A DNA stretch of 64,000 nt from FEN-33 sp963768775 (GCA_963768775.1 CAVYIY010000006.1:434001-498000); one strand, 5' to 3'; counted from the first letter of the stretch, positions 52,169-62,061 are shown. Numbers and translations: made by a program. Notes: generated from the letters alone by a model not told the origin.

Positions 52169-52615
52169 TTACATCAACAATACGACGCAGTCCTCTTCGC
52201 TCGTCAGCATTCCCTCGTATGCTTCCTCAACCTTGGTTGCGGTCTCTTCATCGGGGATGCCCAGGAAGATGCCTATGGCGGAATTGAATTCTTGACGCAT
52301 CCAGAGCATTCTGGTGATGAACTCATCGATGTCTTGTTCGGATTGATAGTGCAGCATATCTATCGGGTATTGCTTGTCCACGATCACCGCGGGGATGCAA
52401 GATCTGACGCAGCTGTAATCCTTCTCCTCCAGCAATAATAGAATCTCGTTCACCAGAAGCCGGCGCAGGGCGAGAGGGTCGCTGGGATGCCAGTTTTGGA
52501 GCAAAGCGGTCAGATCCACGAAGCTGCGATGCTTCTGCTTCTTGTTCGTCTTCTTGGAAGAAGACAATCTTTGATCTGAGATTTGAGCCTCAGATGTCGA
52601 ATTGACTTCGAACAT
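52169..52615 (-). CDS. hypothetical protein, 148 aa
   Basis: An unrecognised soluble protein. The N-terminal 30 residues are Ser/Lys-rich and probably disordered (S-S-S-K-K-T-N-K-K-Q-K-H-R); the rest is helical, with Cys in S-C-V-R-S-C-I-P and an acidic C-terminus. GGTAGGAAAA precedes the ATG and a TATA box and hairpin lie upstream (see 52623-52666). Convergent with the hydrolase. Confidence 0.65.
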   Translation of the reverse strand: MFEVNSTSEAQISDQRLSSSKKTNKKQKHRSFVDLTALLQNWHPSDPLALRRLLVNEILLLLEEKDYSCVRSCIPAVIVDKQYPIDMLHYQSEQDIDEFITRMLWMRQEFNSAIGIFLGIPDEETATKVEEAYEGMLTSEEDCVVLLM

Positions 52616-52622
52616 TTTTCCT

Positions 52623-52643
52623 ACCGATAATCTTCTTATCGGT
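52623..52643 (-). promoter_or_regulatory. 8-bp inverted repeat at the promoter of the 52169 gene
   Basis: ACCGATAA-TCTTC-TTATCGGT is a perfect inverted repeat placed about 25 nt downstream of the TATA-like CTATAATT (52656-52666), so it overlaps the expected transcription start. It could be an operator or a leader hairpin. Confidence 0.35.
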
Positions 52644-52691
52644 CCTCTGCGGACAAAATTATAGCCGAAGATTATAAAAAGGCGCCTTTCG

Positions 52692-52707
52692 ATATCATCG
52701 ATGATAT
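52692..52707. repeat. 16-bp perfect palindrome
   Basis: ATATCATCGATGATAT lies between the end of the kinase gene and the promoter of the 52169 gene. Its role is unknown; an operator is possible. Confidence 0.3.
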
Positions 52708-52813
52708 TATCGGCCAGTCACTTTTTGGCACGACCAGCTCGAAACTCGCTGACCATCCTTTCCAGGCACGTTACCCAGCATCGTGGTCAAAACGGAGTTG
52801 TTGACGATCGCTT

Positions 52814-55800
52814 CTATCCGGACGGTTTGGTGCGCCAAGCGCCAGGTGGGACCAGCATCTCGAACCGCACTCCTTTGCCTGCTTGGCCCCTCTCTTCGAT
52901 GGTGATGCCTGTGATCGCCAATATCTCACGAATGAGGAATAGACCATAACCAGTGTTCTTGCCGAAGCCCTTCTCGAACAACCGCGTCTTATCCACCAGG
53001 CTTATGCCTGCGCCGTCATCTTCGTAAGCGATCGACAGCGAATCCCCAACTCTCTCGGAGCTGAGCTTGATGCAGGTGACGTGCCCCCCATGGCGGATGG
53101 AATTGTCTATCAGGTTGTAGAAAACCTTCCCCACCATCGGATCTGCTAGGATCTCCATACCGTTCGTCTTGTCCTCGAGCACTACCCCTGTGAAATGCAA
53201 TTGGTTGAAAGCCTCGGTGATTCGGCGACCGGCGCAAGACCAAGTCGGCACGTGGATCCCCAATTCCTGATAGTCCTTGGTGAAGCCGATCTGCTCCTGC
53301 ACGTAGGCGGCTGCATGGGACATCTTGTCAAGGTACTTGGATAGATCTGGGTCTTTCTCCCGCGACTTGCACAGTTCCAGGAAGCCGTTGACGATCATCA
53401 TCTGGTTGTTGATGTCGTGCCTGGTGATAGTGCTGAGGATACCAAGTTTGTTATTGGCCTGCCGCAGCGCATTCTCGATCCGCTTGCGTCCAGTGATGTG
53501 ACCGACTCGCTCAGCAATGGCATCGATGAGTCTCCTTTCCTCCTTCATGAAAGGCCCTATGTCGAGTTCTGCTCTCTCCTCAAGATAGCCAACTTCGATC
53601 CTCCCCGCAATCAAGCCATTCACCTTGATCGGCGTGGTCAGTCTCCATTCAGATTCCGCGAAATTCTCCGTATGGAACTCTCTGCTATCAATCACTATTT
53701 TGGCGCAAGTAATCTCAGGATACTGCCAGCTTTTCGGCAGCACATTTGTGAGTTCCTGATACAAATCATCCAATGCCATATCCTCCCTTTCTGCCATCTC
53801 GGCCAGGCTGTAGAAGGCCCTTAGCTCCTTCATCCGTTCCTTGATTTGGTGATCAAGCTTCTTGCGCTCTGTGATATTCTCAAAGACCGCAACGAAGTGA
53901 CCCCTTTCAGGACTGAATACTGAGATGCGCAGCCAAATGCCCAGGGGCTTGATGTGGGTCTCGAACTCCTCCGATTTGCCGGTCAGCGCCACTCGGCCAT
54001 AGACCTCGAACAGCTCCGGTGACGATTCCTTTATTCCCGGAATGACCTCGGTGACCCTCCTCCCCACCGCGTATCTGAGGCCCGTTAACGATTCGAACGC
54101 GCTATTGACATCGAGGTAGACGAAGTCCGCCGGTCGGCCCTGGTCATCATACTCCATCCGACAATAGGCAAGACCATCTAGCATGTGCTCGAAAAGCGAC
54201 CTGAACTTCTGCTCGCTCTCAAGCAGCGCTTCCTCGGCCCGCTTGCGCTCGGTGATGTCCGTGAGGAAGTTGAGAGTGCCGGGGCGTTCCTCCCAATCGA
54301 TCCCGACCGCGTTGATCTCCACCCATTTCGTGCTCCCGTCCTTTGAAAGCAGCCGGAATGCGTAACGGCTGGGGATGTCTTCGCCCTTCGAGCGCCTCTG
54401 ATAGCGCTCAACCACCATTGCCCGATCGTCTGGATGGATCAAGGATGGAAAGGGCTTCGACAGCAATTCCTTTTCCGAGAAGCCAGTCACGGCGACCGCC
54501 ATGGGATTCACCAGACGGAGCATGCCATCCTGCGCCACCACTATTGCTTCACTAGCGCTCTCCACCAACTGGCGATACTCCTTCTCGCTCTTCCGCAACG
54601 CGACATTCGCATTCTTGCGCTCGGTGATGTCCCTTATCGATTCTATGGTCCCCACCCGGTTCCCCTTCTCGTCGAAGAGGGAGGTGGCGGTCGCCCAGAC
54701 TTGGGCGCCCTTGCCCTTGTTGAGGGCGCTGCAGAAGGCCTCCGCGAAGAGGGTGCTCCCCTTCCTGATCACGTTGTCGTGCCTGGTCTTGATCACTTTG
54801 TCGTCAGGAGCCAGACGATCCACCAGCATGTTGCGCCGATATCCATAGAAGGGGATGGAGTAGGCCTTGTTCCCTCGACCGATCATGCCCTGCTTGCTAA
54901 CCCCGGTCATCTTCTCGATGGCTTTGTTCCAGGCGACCACCTTCCCTTCCAGGTCGACCACGAAGGTGGCGTCAGGAAGGAAGTCTATGATGTCCGCCAG
55001 CTCCTTCTTCGAGGTTTGCAGCTCGATCTCGGCTTTCTTGCGCTCGGTGATGTCCATGTACGTCCCGAGAACGCCAATGATCTCGCCCTTGGCGTCGTGC
55101 AGAGGCATCTTGCTCGTCAGGAGAGTGATGACGCCCCCATCCGGGGTGCTCTGAGGTTCCTCGATCAATGACTTGGAGCGGCCGCTCTCGATGACATGGT
55201 GGTCATCGCTTCGATACTGTTCCGCCTGTTCCCGCCACACCATCTGGTAATCGTCCTTTCCGATGACTTCCTTTGGATCGGTGAATCCCGCATCGCGTGC
55301 GAATATCGAATTGCAGCCCATGTAAACGAGGTTCTTGTCCTTCCAGAACACCCGCACCGGTATCGCGTTGATGATCCCCTCGATGATCTGCTGCGATGCG
55401 CGCAATGCTTCTTCCGTCCGCTTCCGCTCTGTGATGTCTATGTCGCTTCCCCGATAGCCTCGCAGCGTTCCATCGGCATTCAGCATGGGGATGCCATTGG
55501 TGGAGACCCATATGACCCGGCCATCCTTGGTAATCATCGGGTTCTCCAGGTTCACGAATCGTTCCTTGCGCTTCATCTTCTCGAAGGCCACCACCCTGAA
55601 CGACTCCCGGTCCGATTCGGGAGTCAGTTCATAGAAGTACCTCTTGCCTACCAGCTCCTCCGGCCGGTATCCTCCCCATACTGCATCGGAGGCACCGCTG
55701 ACATAGGTGAATAGGCCATCCGCGTCGATATCCCAGATTACGATGCCTCCATATTCGGTCAGCTGCTCGAACCGGGCCTCGCTCTCCAACAATGCCTCCA

Positions 55801-56194
55801 TGGCGCGATGACGCTGCACCGCCCCCAATATCGCATTTTCGAGCTCCGCATACTGGGGCAAAGCCTTGCCGCCTTTCTGCAAGTAGGAGTCGGCGCCACT
55901 GTTCAGCGCCTCGATGACTACTTCCTCTCGTCCTTTCCCGGTGAATAGAATGAATGGCGTTCCGTCGCGTGCAGCCCGCAACGATTTCAGGAATTGGATG
56001 CCGTCCGTTCCTGGCATCTGGTAGTCGGACACGATGACATCGTAGCGCTTCCTGGAGAGCGCGGCCATTGCCTCCGCTGCCGAGCAAACGGTGTCCACCT
56101 CCAACTCCTTGGACATCTCCAGGAAATGTTTTGTCAAAATGCAGACTTCGGACTCATCATCGACAACCAGAACCCGGATCGGAGGTTGGATCAT
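52814..56194 (-). CDS. REC-PAS-histidine kinase with intact ATP site
   Basis: About 1126 aa after choosing ATG 56194. Order: REC (phospho-Asp in V-S-D-Y-Q-M-P), five PAS units each ending D-I/D-I-T-E-R-K, a GAF-like segment (residues about 770-900), then a kinase core with H-box R-H-D-I-N-N-Q, N-box N-L-I-D-N-S-I-R-H-G, D-D-G-A-G-I and G-Y-G-L-F-L. No membrane segment, so a cytosolic sensor. The open extension to 56284 is rejected because a TATA (56215-56226) and AAGGTC lie just before ATG 56194. Confidence 0.93.
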   Translation of the reverse strand: MIQPPIRVLVVDDESEVCILTKHFLEMSKELEVDTVCSAAEAMAALSRKRYDVIVSDYQMPGTDGIQFLKSLRAARDGTPFILFTGKGREEVVIEALNSGADSYLQKGGKALPQYAELENAILGAVQRHRAMEALLESEARFEQLTEYGGIVIWDIDADGLFTYVSGASDAVWGGYRPEELVGKRYFYELTPESDRESFRVVAFEKMKRKERFVNLENPMITKDGRVIWVSTNGIPMLNADGTLRGYRGSDIDITERKRTEEALRASQQIIEGIINAIPVRVFWKDKNLVYMGCNSIFARDAGFTDPKEVIGKDDYQMVWREQAEQYRSDDHHVIESGRSKSLIEEPQSTPDGGVITLLTSKMPLHDAKGEIIGVLGTYMDITERKKAEIELQTSKKELADIIDFLPDATFVVDLEGKVVAWNKAIEKMTGVSKQGMIGRGNKAYSIPFYGYRRNMLVDRLAPDDKVIKTRHDNVIRKGSTLFAEAFCSALNKGKGAQVWATATSLFDEKGNRVGTIESIRDITERKNANVALRKSEKEYRQLVESASEAIVVAQDGMLRLVNPMAVAVTGFSEKELLSKPFPSLIHPDDRAMVVERYQRRSKGEDIPSRYAFRLLSKDGSTKWVEINAVGIDWEERPGTLNFLTDITERKRAEEALLESEQKFRSLFEHMLDGLAYCRMEYDDQGRPADFVYLDVNSAFESLTGLRYAVGRRVTEVIPGIKESSPELFEVYGRVALTGKSEEFETHIKPLGIWLRISVFSPERGHFVAVFENITERKKLDHQIKERMKELRAFYSLAEMAEREDMALDDLYQELTNVLPKSWQYPEITCAKIVIDSREFHTENFAESEWRLTTPIKVNGLIAGRIEVGYLEERAELDIGPFMKEERRLIDAIAERVGHITGRKRIENALRQANNKLGILSTITRHDINNQMMIVNGFLELCKSREKDPDLSKYLDKMSHAAAYVQEQIGFTKDYQELGIHVPTWSCAGRRITEAFNQLHFTGVVLEDKTNGMEILADPMVGKVFYNLIDNSIRHGGHVTCIKLSSERVGDSLSIAYEDDGAGISLVDKTRLFEKGFGKNTGYGLFLIREILAITGITIEERGQAGKGVRFEMLVPPGAWRTKPSG

Positions 56195-56214
56195 GCTGAC
56201 CTTACAATTCGGGA

Positions 56215-56226
56215 CTTGCCTATATA
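56215..56226 (-). promoter_or_regulatory. TATA box of the kinase gene
   Basis: Minus strand GTTATATATAGG, 21-32 nt before ATG 56194. It fixes the start of the gene. Confidence 0.5.
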
Positions 56227-56364
56227 TAACGCCATCATCTGAATACCCCTTCCGATTCTCAGACCGTGGCGGAACTGAATCCAATATGATGGATGGTCAT
56301 ATGGATAGCATGAGGAGCGTTTGGCTAAGGCGATGGGACGTTCCGCTTCATTGCGCTTTCCATC

Positions 56365-56529
56365 TCACATGCCGACCCATTCCAAGCTCTCGTTCTTCGC
56401 CAGCTTGTTGAAGCTGTCTGAGTAGACCTCAGTGGAAATGAAGAATAGGAGCGTTAGGAGCCCTACCATCGTAATGGAAACGAGGACCATAATCTTCGTT
56501 CGGATGCTTCGCTTAATGGAAGGAGTCAT
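56365..56529 (-). CDS. 54-aa membrane protein resembling a truncated sensor N-terminus
   Basis: It reads M-T-P-S-I-K-R-S-I-R-T-K-I, then one hydrophobic helix (M-V-L-V-S-I-T-M-V-G-L-L-T-L-L-F-F-I) and an outside start, then ends. The R-T-K-I-M-V-L pattern is common at the N-terminus of membrane-bound histidine kinases. Either a small membrane protein or the remnant of a sensor gene. No clear ribosome site. Confidence 0.4.
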   Translation of the reverse strand: MTPSIKRSIRTKIMVLVSITMVGLLTLLFFISTEVYSDSFNKLAKNESLEWVGM

Positions 56530-56785
56530 ATTCGAATCCAGAACCGAGTCTGGATGCTCAAGTCGTGTCCAGTACCTCAGCAGGAGGTTAAATACCTATT
56601 GAGGCCAGTATTATCATGAATGATCTCCGGTCGCCCCTCAAACATACCGCGAGGACCAATTCGTTTTTGCAACCCTAAAACCGCATTCCACGAGGCCATT
56701 GGTGGAACAGTTCCTTATCCGTCGTCGATGGAAAGATTTATGAAATAACAACTGGAAGACATCATAGGAGCGGAGGTGAGAAGTC

Positions 56786-57169
56786 TTGGGCGACGCGGAT
56801 TATCATATGGCCCTTTACCTTTGCCGCGAGATCAGAAGGCGCCTTGAGGAGCTGAGAGAGGAGCGGAACGCAAAGGCCCCAGGCAAACGCGAATTTGCCC
56901 ATGACCTCGAGCTCCACCTGGGCATGGGATTGGAGCAGATGATAGTCAATCTGAAAGAGCTGGAGGAATCGCTAGATGCTCAGGATTCGGAGTCGATTCT
57001 GGAACGTGAGCCCCTGATCGACTCGCTGGTCGACTTCTTGGACCGAACGGTCGACGTGGCCGAGAGGAGCGGCTCCTCCAGGCCGCACGGAATGAGGATC
57101 CAGGAGCTCAAGGCGTGGAGAGAATCGACTGGCAGACTGGCCCAAATATTGTGCCAATCGATCGAATGA
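56786..57169 (+). CDS. hypothetical helical protein, 127 aa
   Basis: A soluble, charged, all-helical protein (E-I-R-R-R-L-E-E-L-R-E-E, L-E-Q-M-I-V-N-L-K-E-L-E). No family recognised. The start is TTG at 56786, fixed by GGAGGTGA 5-12 nt upstream. It lies 57 bp before ku and could be in the same transcript. Confidence 0.6.
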   Translation: MGDADYHMALYLCREIRRRLEELREERNAKAPGKREFAHDLELHLGMGLEQMIVNLKELEESLDAQDSESILEREPLIDSLVDFLDRTVDVAERSGSSRPHGMRIQELKAWRESTGRLAQILCQSIE

Positions 57170-57226
57170 ACGGTGGCACCGTAAGCATTAATTCCCACCC
57201 CCTCCAACTAATGAAGCTGGTGAATT

Positions 57227-57991
57227 ATGAAAGCCATTTGGAGCGGATCCCTGTCATTCGGGCTCGTGAATATACCAATCAAGCTGTACTCAGCGGTCGA
57301 TCAGAGACCGGTCACTTTCCATCTCCTACATGAGACGGACAAGTCGCCGATCGAGTACCGGCGCTGGTGCTCCAAGGGCGACCACGAAGTGCCCTGGAAC
57401 GAGGTGGTGAAAGGCGTCGACATGGGGGATGGGACCTACTACGTCTTCTCGAAGAGCGAGCTCGGCCTGCTCAAGCCCAAGAAGAGCGACACCTTCGAGG
57501 TCGTCGAGTTCGTGGACGGGAGCAGCATCGCCCGCATCCTCATGGACCGGCACTACTACCTCGGGCCGGACAAGAAAGGTTTGAAATCGTACTTCCTGCT
57601 GCACGAGACGCTGCGCAGGTCGGGAAAGGTCGCGATCGGTTCATTCGTGATGAGGGAGCGCGAGTACGCGGGCGTAATCGAGCCCTATGGGCCGGCCATG
57701 CTGCTGACCACCCTAAACTACGAGGACGAGGTCCGTTCCGTCGAGGAGATCGAAGGGCTGAAGGAAGCGCCATCGCTGAAGAAAAACGAGCTCGATCTAG
57801 CCGAGCAATTGATCCAGAAGATGACCGAGAAGCGCCTGGACATATCCAAGTTCCACGACACCTTCTCGGAGAAGCTGAAGGTGGCCTTGGAGAAGAAGGA
57901 CCTGATGCACCTGGTTGCAGTGGAGGAAGAGGTCAAGCCCACGACCGAGGAAAACCTGATGGACGCTTTGAAGGCGAGCCTGGAGGGGTGA
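57227..57991 (+). CDS. ku: Ku protein, bacterial type
   Basis: A 254-aa homodimeric DNA-end-binding protein of non-homologous end joining. It starts W-S-G-S-L-S-F-G-L-V-N-I-P and has the Y-Y-L-G-P and G-K-V-A-I-G-S-F-V-M-R motifs of the Ku barrel. The length is typical. It is followed 1 bp later by a LigD-type ligase, forming a two-gene NHEJ cassette, which is rare in archaea. Confidence 0.95.
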   Translation: MKAIWSGSLSFGLVNIPIKLYSAVDQRPVTFHLLHETDKSPIEYRRWCSKGDHEVPWNEVVKGVDMGDGTYYVFSKSELGLLKPKKSDTFEVVEFVDGSSIARILMDRHYYLGPDKKGLKSYFLLHETLRRSGKVAIGSFVMREREYAGVIEPYGPAMLLTTLNYEDEVRSVEEIEGLKEAPSLKKNELDLAEQLIQKMTEKRLDISKFHDTFSEKLKVALEKKDLMHLVAVEEEVKPTTEENLMDALKASLEG

Positions 57992-57992
57992 C

Positions 57993-58931
57993 TTGCGCCG
58001 GCCGATGCTGGCCTTCCAGGGCAGCAAATCGGATCTGACCAGAAAAGGATTCATCTTCGAGCCGAAACTGGATGGCACTAGGGCACTCTGCTACAAGGAC
58101 GGGCAGCAGCTACGCTTCATCAATCGGCGGGATCACGAGATGACCCCCCGATACCCGGAATTCGACTTCGCCGGCCTCATCGGAGCGCGCACCTGCGTCC
58201 TGGACGGGGAGGTGGTGGTCTTCGACGGGCAGGGGAACCCCAGCTTCCGCCTACTGCAGAAGCGGGAGCAGGCAGCCCCGGGAATTTACGCCCTGCGCTC
58301 GGGCCAGCATCCGGCCAACTACATCGTCTTCGACATACTGGAGATCGACGGCCGGGACGTCACTGGCCAGCCGCTGACGGAGCGGAAGAGGCTGCTGGAG
58401 GCAACGGTGCAGGAAAACGCCAATCTCCGGCGGATCGTCTACACCGCCGATGGCCAGAAGCTTTGGGACCTGATCTACCCGAAGGGCATCGAGGGAGTGA
58501 TGGCCAAGAGGATCGACGGCACCTACGAAGAAGGAAAGAGGTCCCCGAGCTGGTTGAAGATCAAGACGGTGATAACCATCGATTGCGTGATCGTCGGCTT
58601 CACCCACGAGCACCGGGCGATATCGTCCCTTGCCCTAGGTGTCTACGTGGGCAAGGATCTGAGGTTCGTCGGCAGAGTCGGGACTGGTTTCACCGAGGAA
58701 TTCTTGGAAAAGCTGCGCGAGGCGCTGGACAAGATCAGGGTGCCCGGCCCGTCGGTGGTCAACCCGCCAGAGGGCGAAACGGAATGGGTCCAGCCGGAAT
58801 TGGTCTGCGAGGTCGAGTACCTCGAGCTCACCTCGAACTATCATCTGCGAGCGCCGGTGTTCCGCAGATTGCGCGATGACAAGCTGCCGCAGGAATGCAC
58901 CCTGGACGTGGCATTGAGGCAAAGCGAGTGA
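57993..58931 (+). CDS. ligD: ATP-dependent DNA ligase, LigD ligase-domain type
   Basis: A 312-aa ligase sealing nicks after Ku-held ends are joined. The adenylated Lys lies in E-P-K-L-D-G-T-R; later motifs include D-G-E-V-V-V-F and E-G-V-M-A-K-R, and an OB-fold follows. There is no polymerase or nuclease domain, so it corresponds only to the ligase part of bacterial LigD. TTG 57993 starts behind GGAGGGGTGA. Confidence 0.9.
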   Translation: MRRPMLAFQGSKSDLTRKGFIFEPKLDGTRALCYKDGQQLRFINRRDHEMTPRYPEFDFAGLIGARTCVLDGEVVVFDGQGNPSFRLLQKREQAAPGIYALRSGQHPANYIVFDILEIDGRDVTGQPLTERKRLLEATVQENANLRRIVYTADGQKLWDLIYPKGIEGVMAKRIDGTYEEGKRSPSWLKIKTVITIDCVIVGFTHEHRAISSLALGVYVGKDLRFVGRVGTGFTEEFLEKLREALDKIRVPGPSVVNPPEGETEWVQPELVCEVEYLELTSNYHLRAPVFRRLRDDKLPQECTLDVALRQSE

Positions 58932-59053
58932 TCGCCGCTTCCTTTTCCGATTTCGGCCTGAGCTATCTTAATTAGTCAGTTAGTAATAATTGCTCACGGA
59001 ATCAACAACCGAATATCTTTCATCACGAAACGGATACAATCCCGAAGGCGTGA

Positions 59054-62002
59054 ATGATAAAGATCCTGCTAGTGGACGATGAGCTCCAATTGTTGGAGAT
59101 AACCAAGGCGTTCCTAGAGAATCTCACAGAGATAGATGCTGAGACCGCTCTGTCGGCGGTGGAAGCTATACAGATGATGCAGACGGTCAGATATGACGCC
59201 GTCGTCTCGGACTATCAGATGCCGGAGATGGATGGGATCGAACTCCTGCGCTGGATACGCACCAATCAGAACCAGATACCTTTCATCCTCTTCACCGGGA
59301 AGGGCCGTGAAGAGGTCGTGATCGAGGCATTGAACGCCGGCGCGGATTTCTATCTTCAGAAGGGCGGGGATCCCAGGTCGCAGTTCGCCGAGCTCTCGAA
59401 CATGATCGAGAAGGCGATCCAAAGACGCCGGATGGAGGAGGAACTGATCGAGAACGAGGAGAAGTTCAAGAACATCTTCAATTCCGCCAATGACGCGATC
59501 TACATACTCGACCTTGATGGCCGATTCCTCGAGATCAACGACGTCGGATGCATGAGATTGGGCTTTTCCAGAGAAGATATGCTCAGAAAGAGAGTGAGTG
59601 ATGTTGATTCAGATCAATATGCAGCTCACGCCCTGGAACGGATCAATGACGTGATGGAAAAAGGATTCGCGCTGTTCGAGGTGGAATGGGTGACGAAGAG
59701 CGGGGCATTGACCCCCTCCGAGATCAGCGCCCGAAAGATTAATTATGCCGGTCGGCCGGCGATACTGAGCGTTGCGCGCGACATCACCGAACGAAAGAGG
59801 AACCAGGAGATACTCCTGGAGAAGGAGATCAAGTTCTCCACCGTGGCGGATTTCACCTATGATTGGGAATATTGGGTCGCACCCGAGGGCAGCATCATCT
59901 ATTGCTCTCCCTCGTGCAAAAGGATCTCCGGCTATTCTTCGGATGAATTGAGCAGCGACCCCCGCCTCATCCTCGATATGGTTCACCCGGAGGACAGGCA
60001 CCTGTTGCTCGACCATTATCAGAGAGAAAATAAGGCGGAGCCTTCGCATTTCGATTTCAGGATAATAACCCGGAAGGGTGAGACGCGCTGGATCGCCCAC
60101 AATTGCCAAGCGGTCCACGATGAGGATGGAAAGTATCTGGGAAGGCGGGTCAGCAACCGCGACATCACCGAGCGCAAGCAGGCCGAGGAGGAATTGTGGG
60201 AGAACGAGAAGAAGCTCAGCCTCATCATGGACAACATGACGGACACGGTGTGGCTGTTCGACCTGCAATTCAAATTCGTCTGGATGTCCCCCTCGGTCAC
60301 CCGGGGCAGCGGCTACACGCTGGAAGAATTCAACAGCATCCCGATCGACCGACAGATGGAGCCTCATTCCTTCCGGAAGGTCCAGTCTGCAATCGGCACC
60401 CTACTGACCCCGGAGAACCTCAGCGACCCGAATGGGCAGGCCAACTTCACCGCGGAGCTGGAGTTCTATAAAAAGGGCGGGGGAACCCAATGGATCGATG
60501 TGGTCTCCAACCTGCTCAGGGACGAGCAAGGGCGACCAACTGGCATCCTGATGGTGGGAAGGGACGTCACCGACCGGGTTCGAGAGGCGAACGCCCATCG
60601 CATGAGTGAGACCAGATTCCGCGAACTCTTCGACAACATCGACAGTGGCATCGTCATCTACGAAGCGACGCCTGATGGCAGCGACTTCATCATCAGGGAC
60701 TTCAACGCCAAGGCGGAGAAGATCGAGGGGGTGAGGAAGCAGGACGTTGTCGGGAAGGCGGTGACGAAGTCATTCCCTGGCGCCGTTTCCATGGGGATTG
60801 TGGAGGCGCTCCGTTCGGTATGGAAGACCGGAAGGAAGGAGCGCCTTTCTGGCGCGATATACACTGACGCTGGCAAGGGAAGCTCCTACCGGGAGAACTT
60901 GATATTCAAACTGCCCAACGGCGAGCTGGTCGCGATCTACGGGGACGTGACCGAGCAGAGGAAGATCGAGGACGAGCTACGCCTGACCAGGGGCCTGTTC
61001 AATGAATCCATTGCGGCCATGGGAATGTCGGATGAAAAGGGGATCATGACCGACGTCAACGAATCATTCCTGAAGTATCTCGGCTACTCAAGCAAGGAGG
61101 AGATCCTCGGAAGGCCGACGAGCGACTTCATGAGCAGCCATAAAGAACTGGTCAATATCATGAAGGCGATCGACGCCCAAGGCAAATGGCAGGGGGAGTA
61201 TCATGCCAAGAGGAAGGACGGGTCGACCGTCCTGATCTATGGCCTCGCCACCGCGCTGAAGGATGAGACGGGCAAGACGATCGGCTACCATTCCACCGCG
61301 ATCGACATCACGGAACATAAGTCGGCCCAGGATACCAGCTCGGCCACCAATGTCAAGCTGAACCTCCTTTCCAACATCACGGTCCACGACATCCAGAACC
61401 AGGTCGTCGTCCTCAATGGCCTGGTATACAAGGCCAAGCATGCCAACAGCCCAGTGCAGGTCAAGGAGTACCTGGGCCGGATTCAGGGGGTCGCCGACAA
61501 GATTCAGTCGCACGTCGCCTTCGCCCGGGAATACCAGAACTTGGGCAAAGCACCACCGTCCTGGATCCGATTGGACAATGGCATCCAGGACCTGACCTCG
61601 AAGTTCGATTCGAAATGGGTGCAGTTCGAGGTGGACCTGGGCTCCCTGGAGGTCTTCTCCGATGCCATGTTGAATCGGGCCTTCTACAATCTGATCGACG
61701 ATACGCTCAAGCATGGCCAGAAGGCAACCAGGGTCAGGTTCTCGGCGAAGCCTCGGGGAGAGGACCTGGTCCTGCTGTACGAGGATAACGGCGTCGGAGT
61801 GCCGATCGAGCGCAAGAGGAGCATATTCGAGAAGTCATCCAGCGCGCAGAAGGTGCACGGCCTGGTGCTGGTGCGGGAGATCCTGGGCATCACCGGCATG
61901 ACCATCGTGGAGAACGGCGAGCCAGGCAAGGGCGCTCGCTTCGAGATTGTGGTGCCCAAGGGCAACTTCCGCTATGCTGGAAGCGACAAAACGAAGCCGT
62001 AA
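59054..62002 (+). CDS. REC-PAS-histidine kinase with degenerate ATP-binding site
   Basis: A 982-aa cytosolic sensor. REC with phospho-Asp in V-S-D-Y-Q-M-P, five PAS units (each closing with D-I/V-T-E-R-K or similar), then a kinase core with H-box V-H-D-I-Q-N-Q. The N-box reads N-L-I-D-D-T, so the key Asn is Asp, and the Gly-rich lid is S-S-S-A-Q-K-V-H-G instead of G-F-G-K-N-T-G-Y-G. Only D-N-G-V-G-V remains normal. Kinase activity may be lost; it may act as a scaffold or be a phosphatase. Confidence 0.9.
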   Translation: MIKILLVDDELQLLEITKAFLENLTEIDAETALSAVEAIQMMQTVRYDAVVSDYQMPEMDGIELLRWIRTNQNQIPFILFTGKGREEVVIEALNAGADFYLQKGGDPRSQFAELSNMIEKAIQRRRMEEELIENEEKFKNIFNSANDAIYILDLDGRFLEINDVGCMRLGFSREDMLRKRVSDVDSDQYAAHALERINDVMEKGFALFEVEWVTKSGALTPSEISARKINYAGRPAILSVARDITERKRNQEILLEKEIKFSTVADFTYDWEYWVAPEGSIIYCSPSCKRISGYSSDELSSDPRLILDMVHPEDRHLLLDHYQRENKAEPSHFDFRIITRKGETRWIAHNCQAVHDEDGKYLGRRVSNRDITERKQAEEELWENEKKLSLIMDNMTDTVWLFDLQFKFVWMSPSVTRGSGYTLEEFNSIPIDRQMEPHSFRKVQSAIGTLLTPENLSDPNGQANFTAELEFYKKGGGTQWIDVVSNLLRDEQGRPTGILMVGRDVTDRVREANAHRMSETRFRELFDNIDSGIVIYEATPDGSDFIIRDFNAKAEKIEGVRKQDVVGKAVTKSFPGAVSMGIVEALRSVWKTGRKERLSGAIYTDAGKGSSYRENLIFKLPNGELVAIYGDVTEQRKIEDELRLTRGLFNESIAAMGMSDEKGIMTDVNESFLKYLGYSSKEEILGRPTSDFMSSHKELVNIMKAIDAQGKWQGEYHAKRKDGSTVLIYGLATALKDETGKTIGYHSTAIDITEHKSAQDTSSATNVKLNLLSNITVHDIQNQVVVLNGLVYKAKHANSPVQVKEYLGRIQGVADKIQSHVAFAREYQNLGKAPPSWIRLDNGIQDLTSKFDSKWVQFEVDLGSLEVFSDAMLNRAFYNLIDDTLKHGQKATRVRFSAKPRGEDLVLLYEDNGVGVPIERKRSIFEKSSSAQKVHGLVLVREILGITGMTIVENGEPGKGARFEIVVPKGNFRYAGSDKTKP

Positions 62003-62061
62003 TCCCGCTTCTTGGCGATGGATATTCCAGCGAACCGCGGGATGAGAGCTGCCAGTAGGAA

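Noticed and set aside
54434..55171. 245-codon open frame on the plus strand
   Set aside because: Antisense to the PAS region of the large kinase; its repeats mirror the repeated PAS units.
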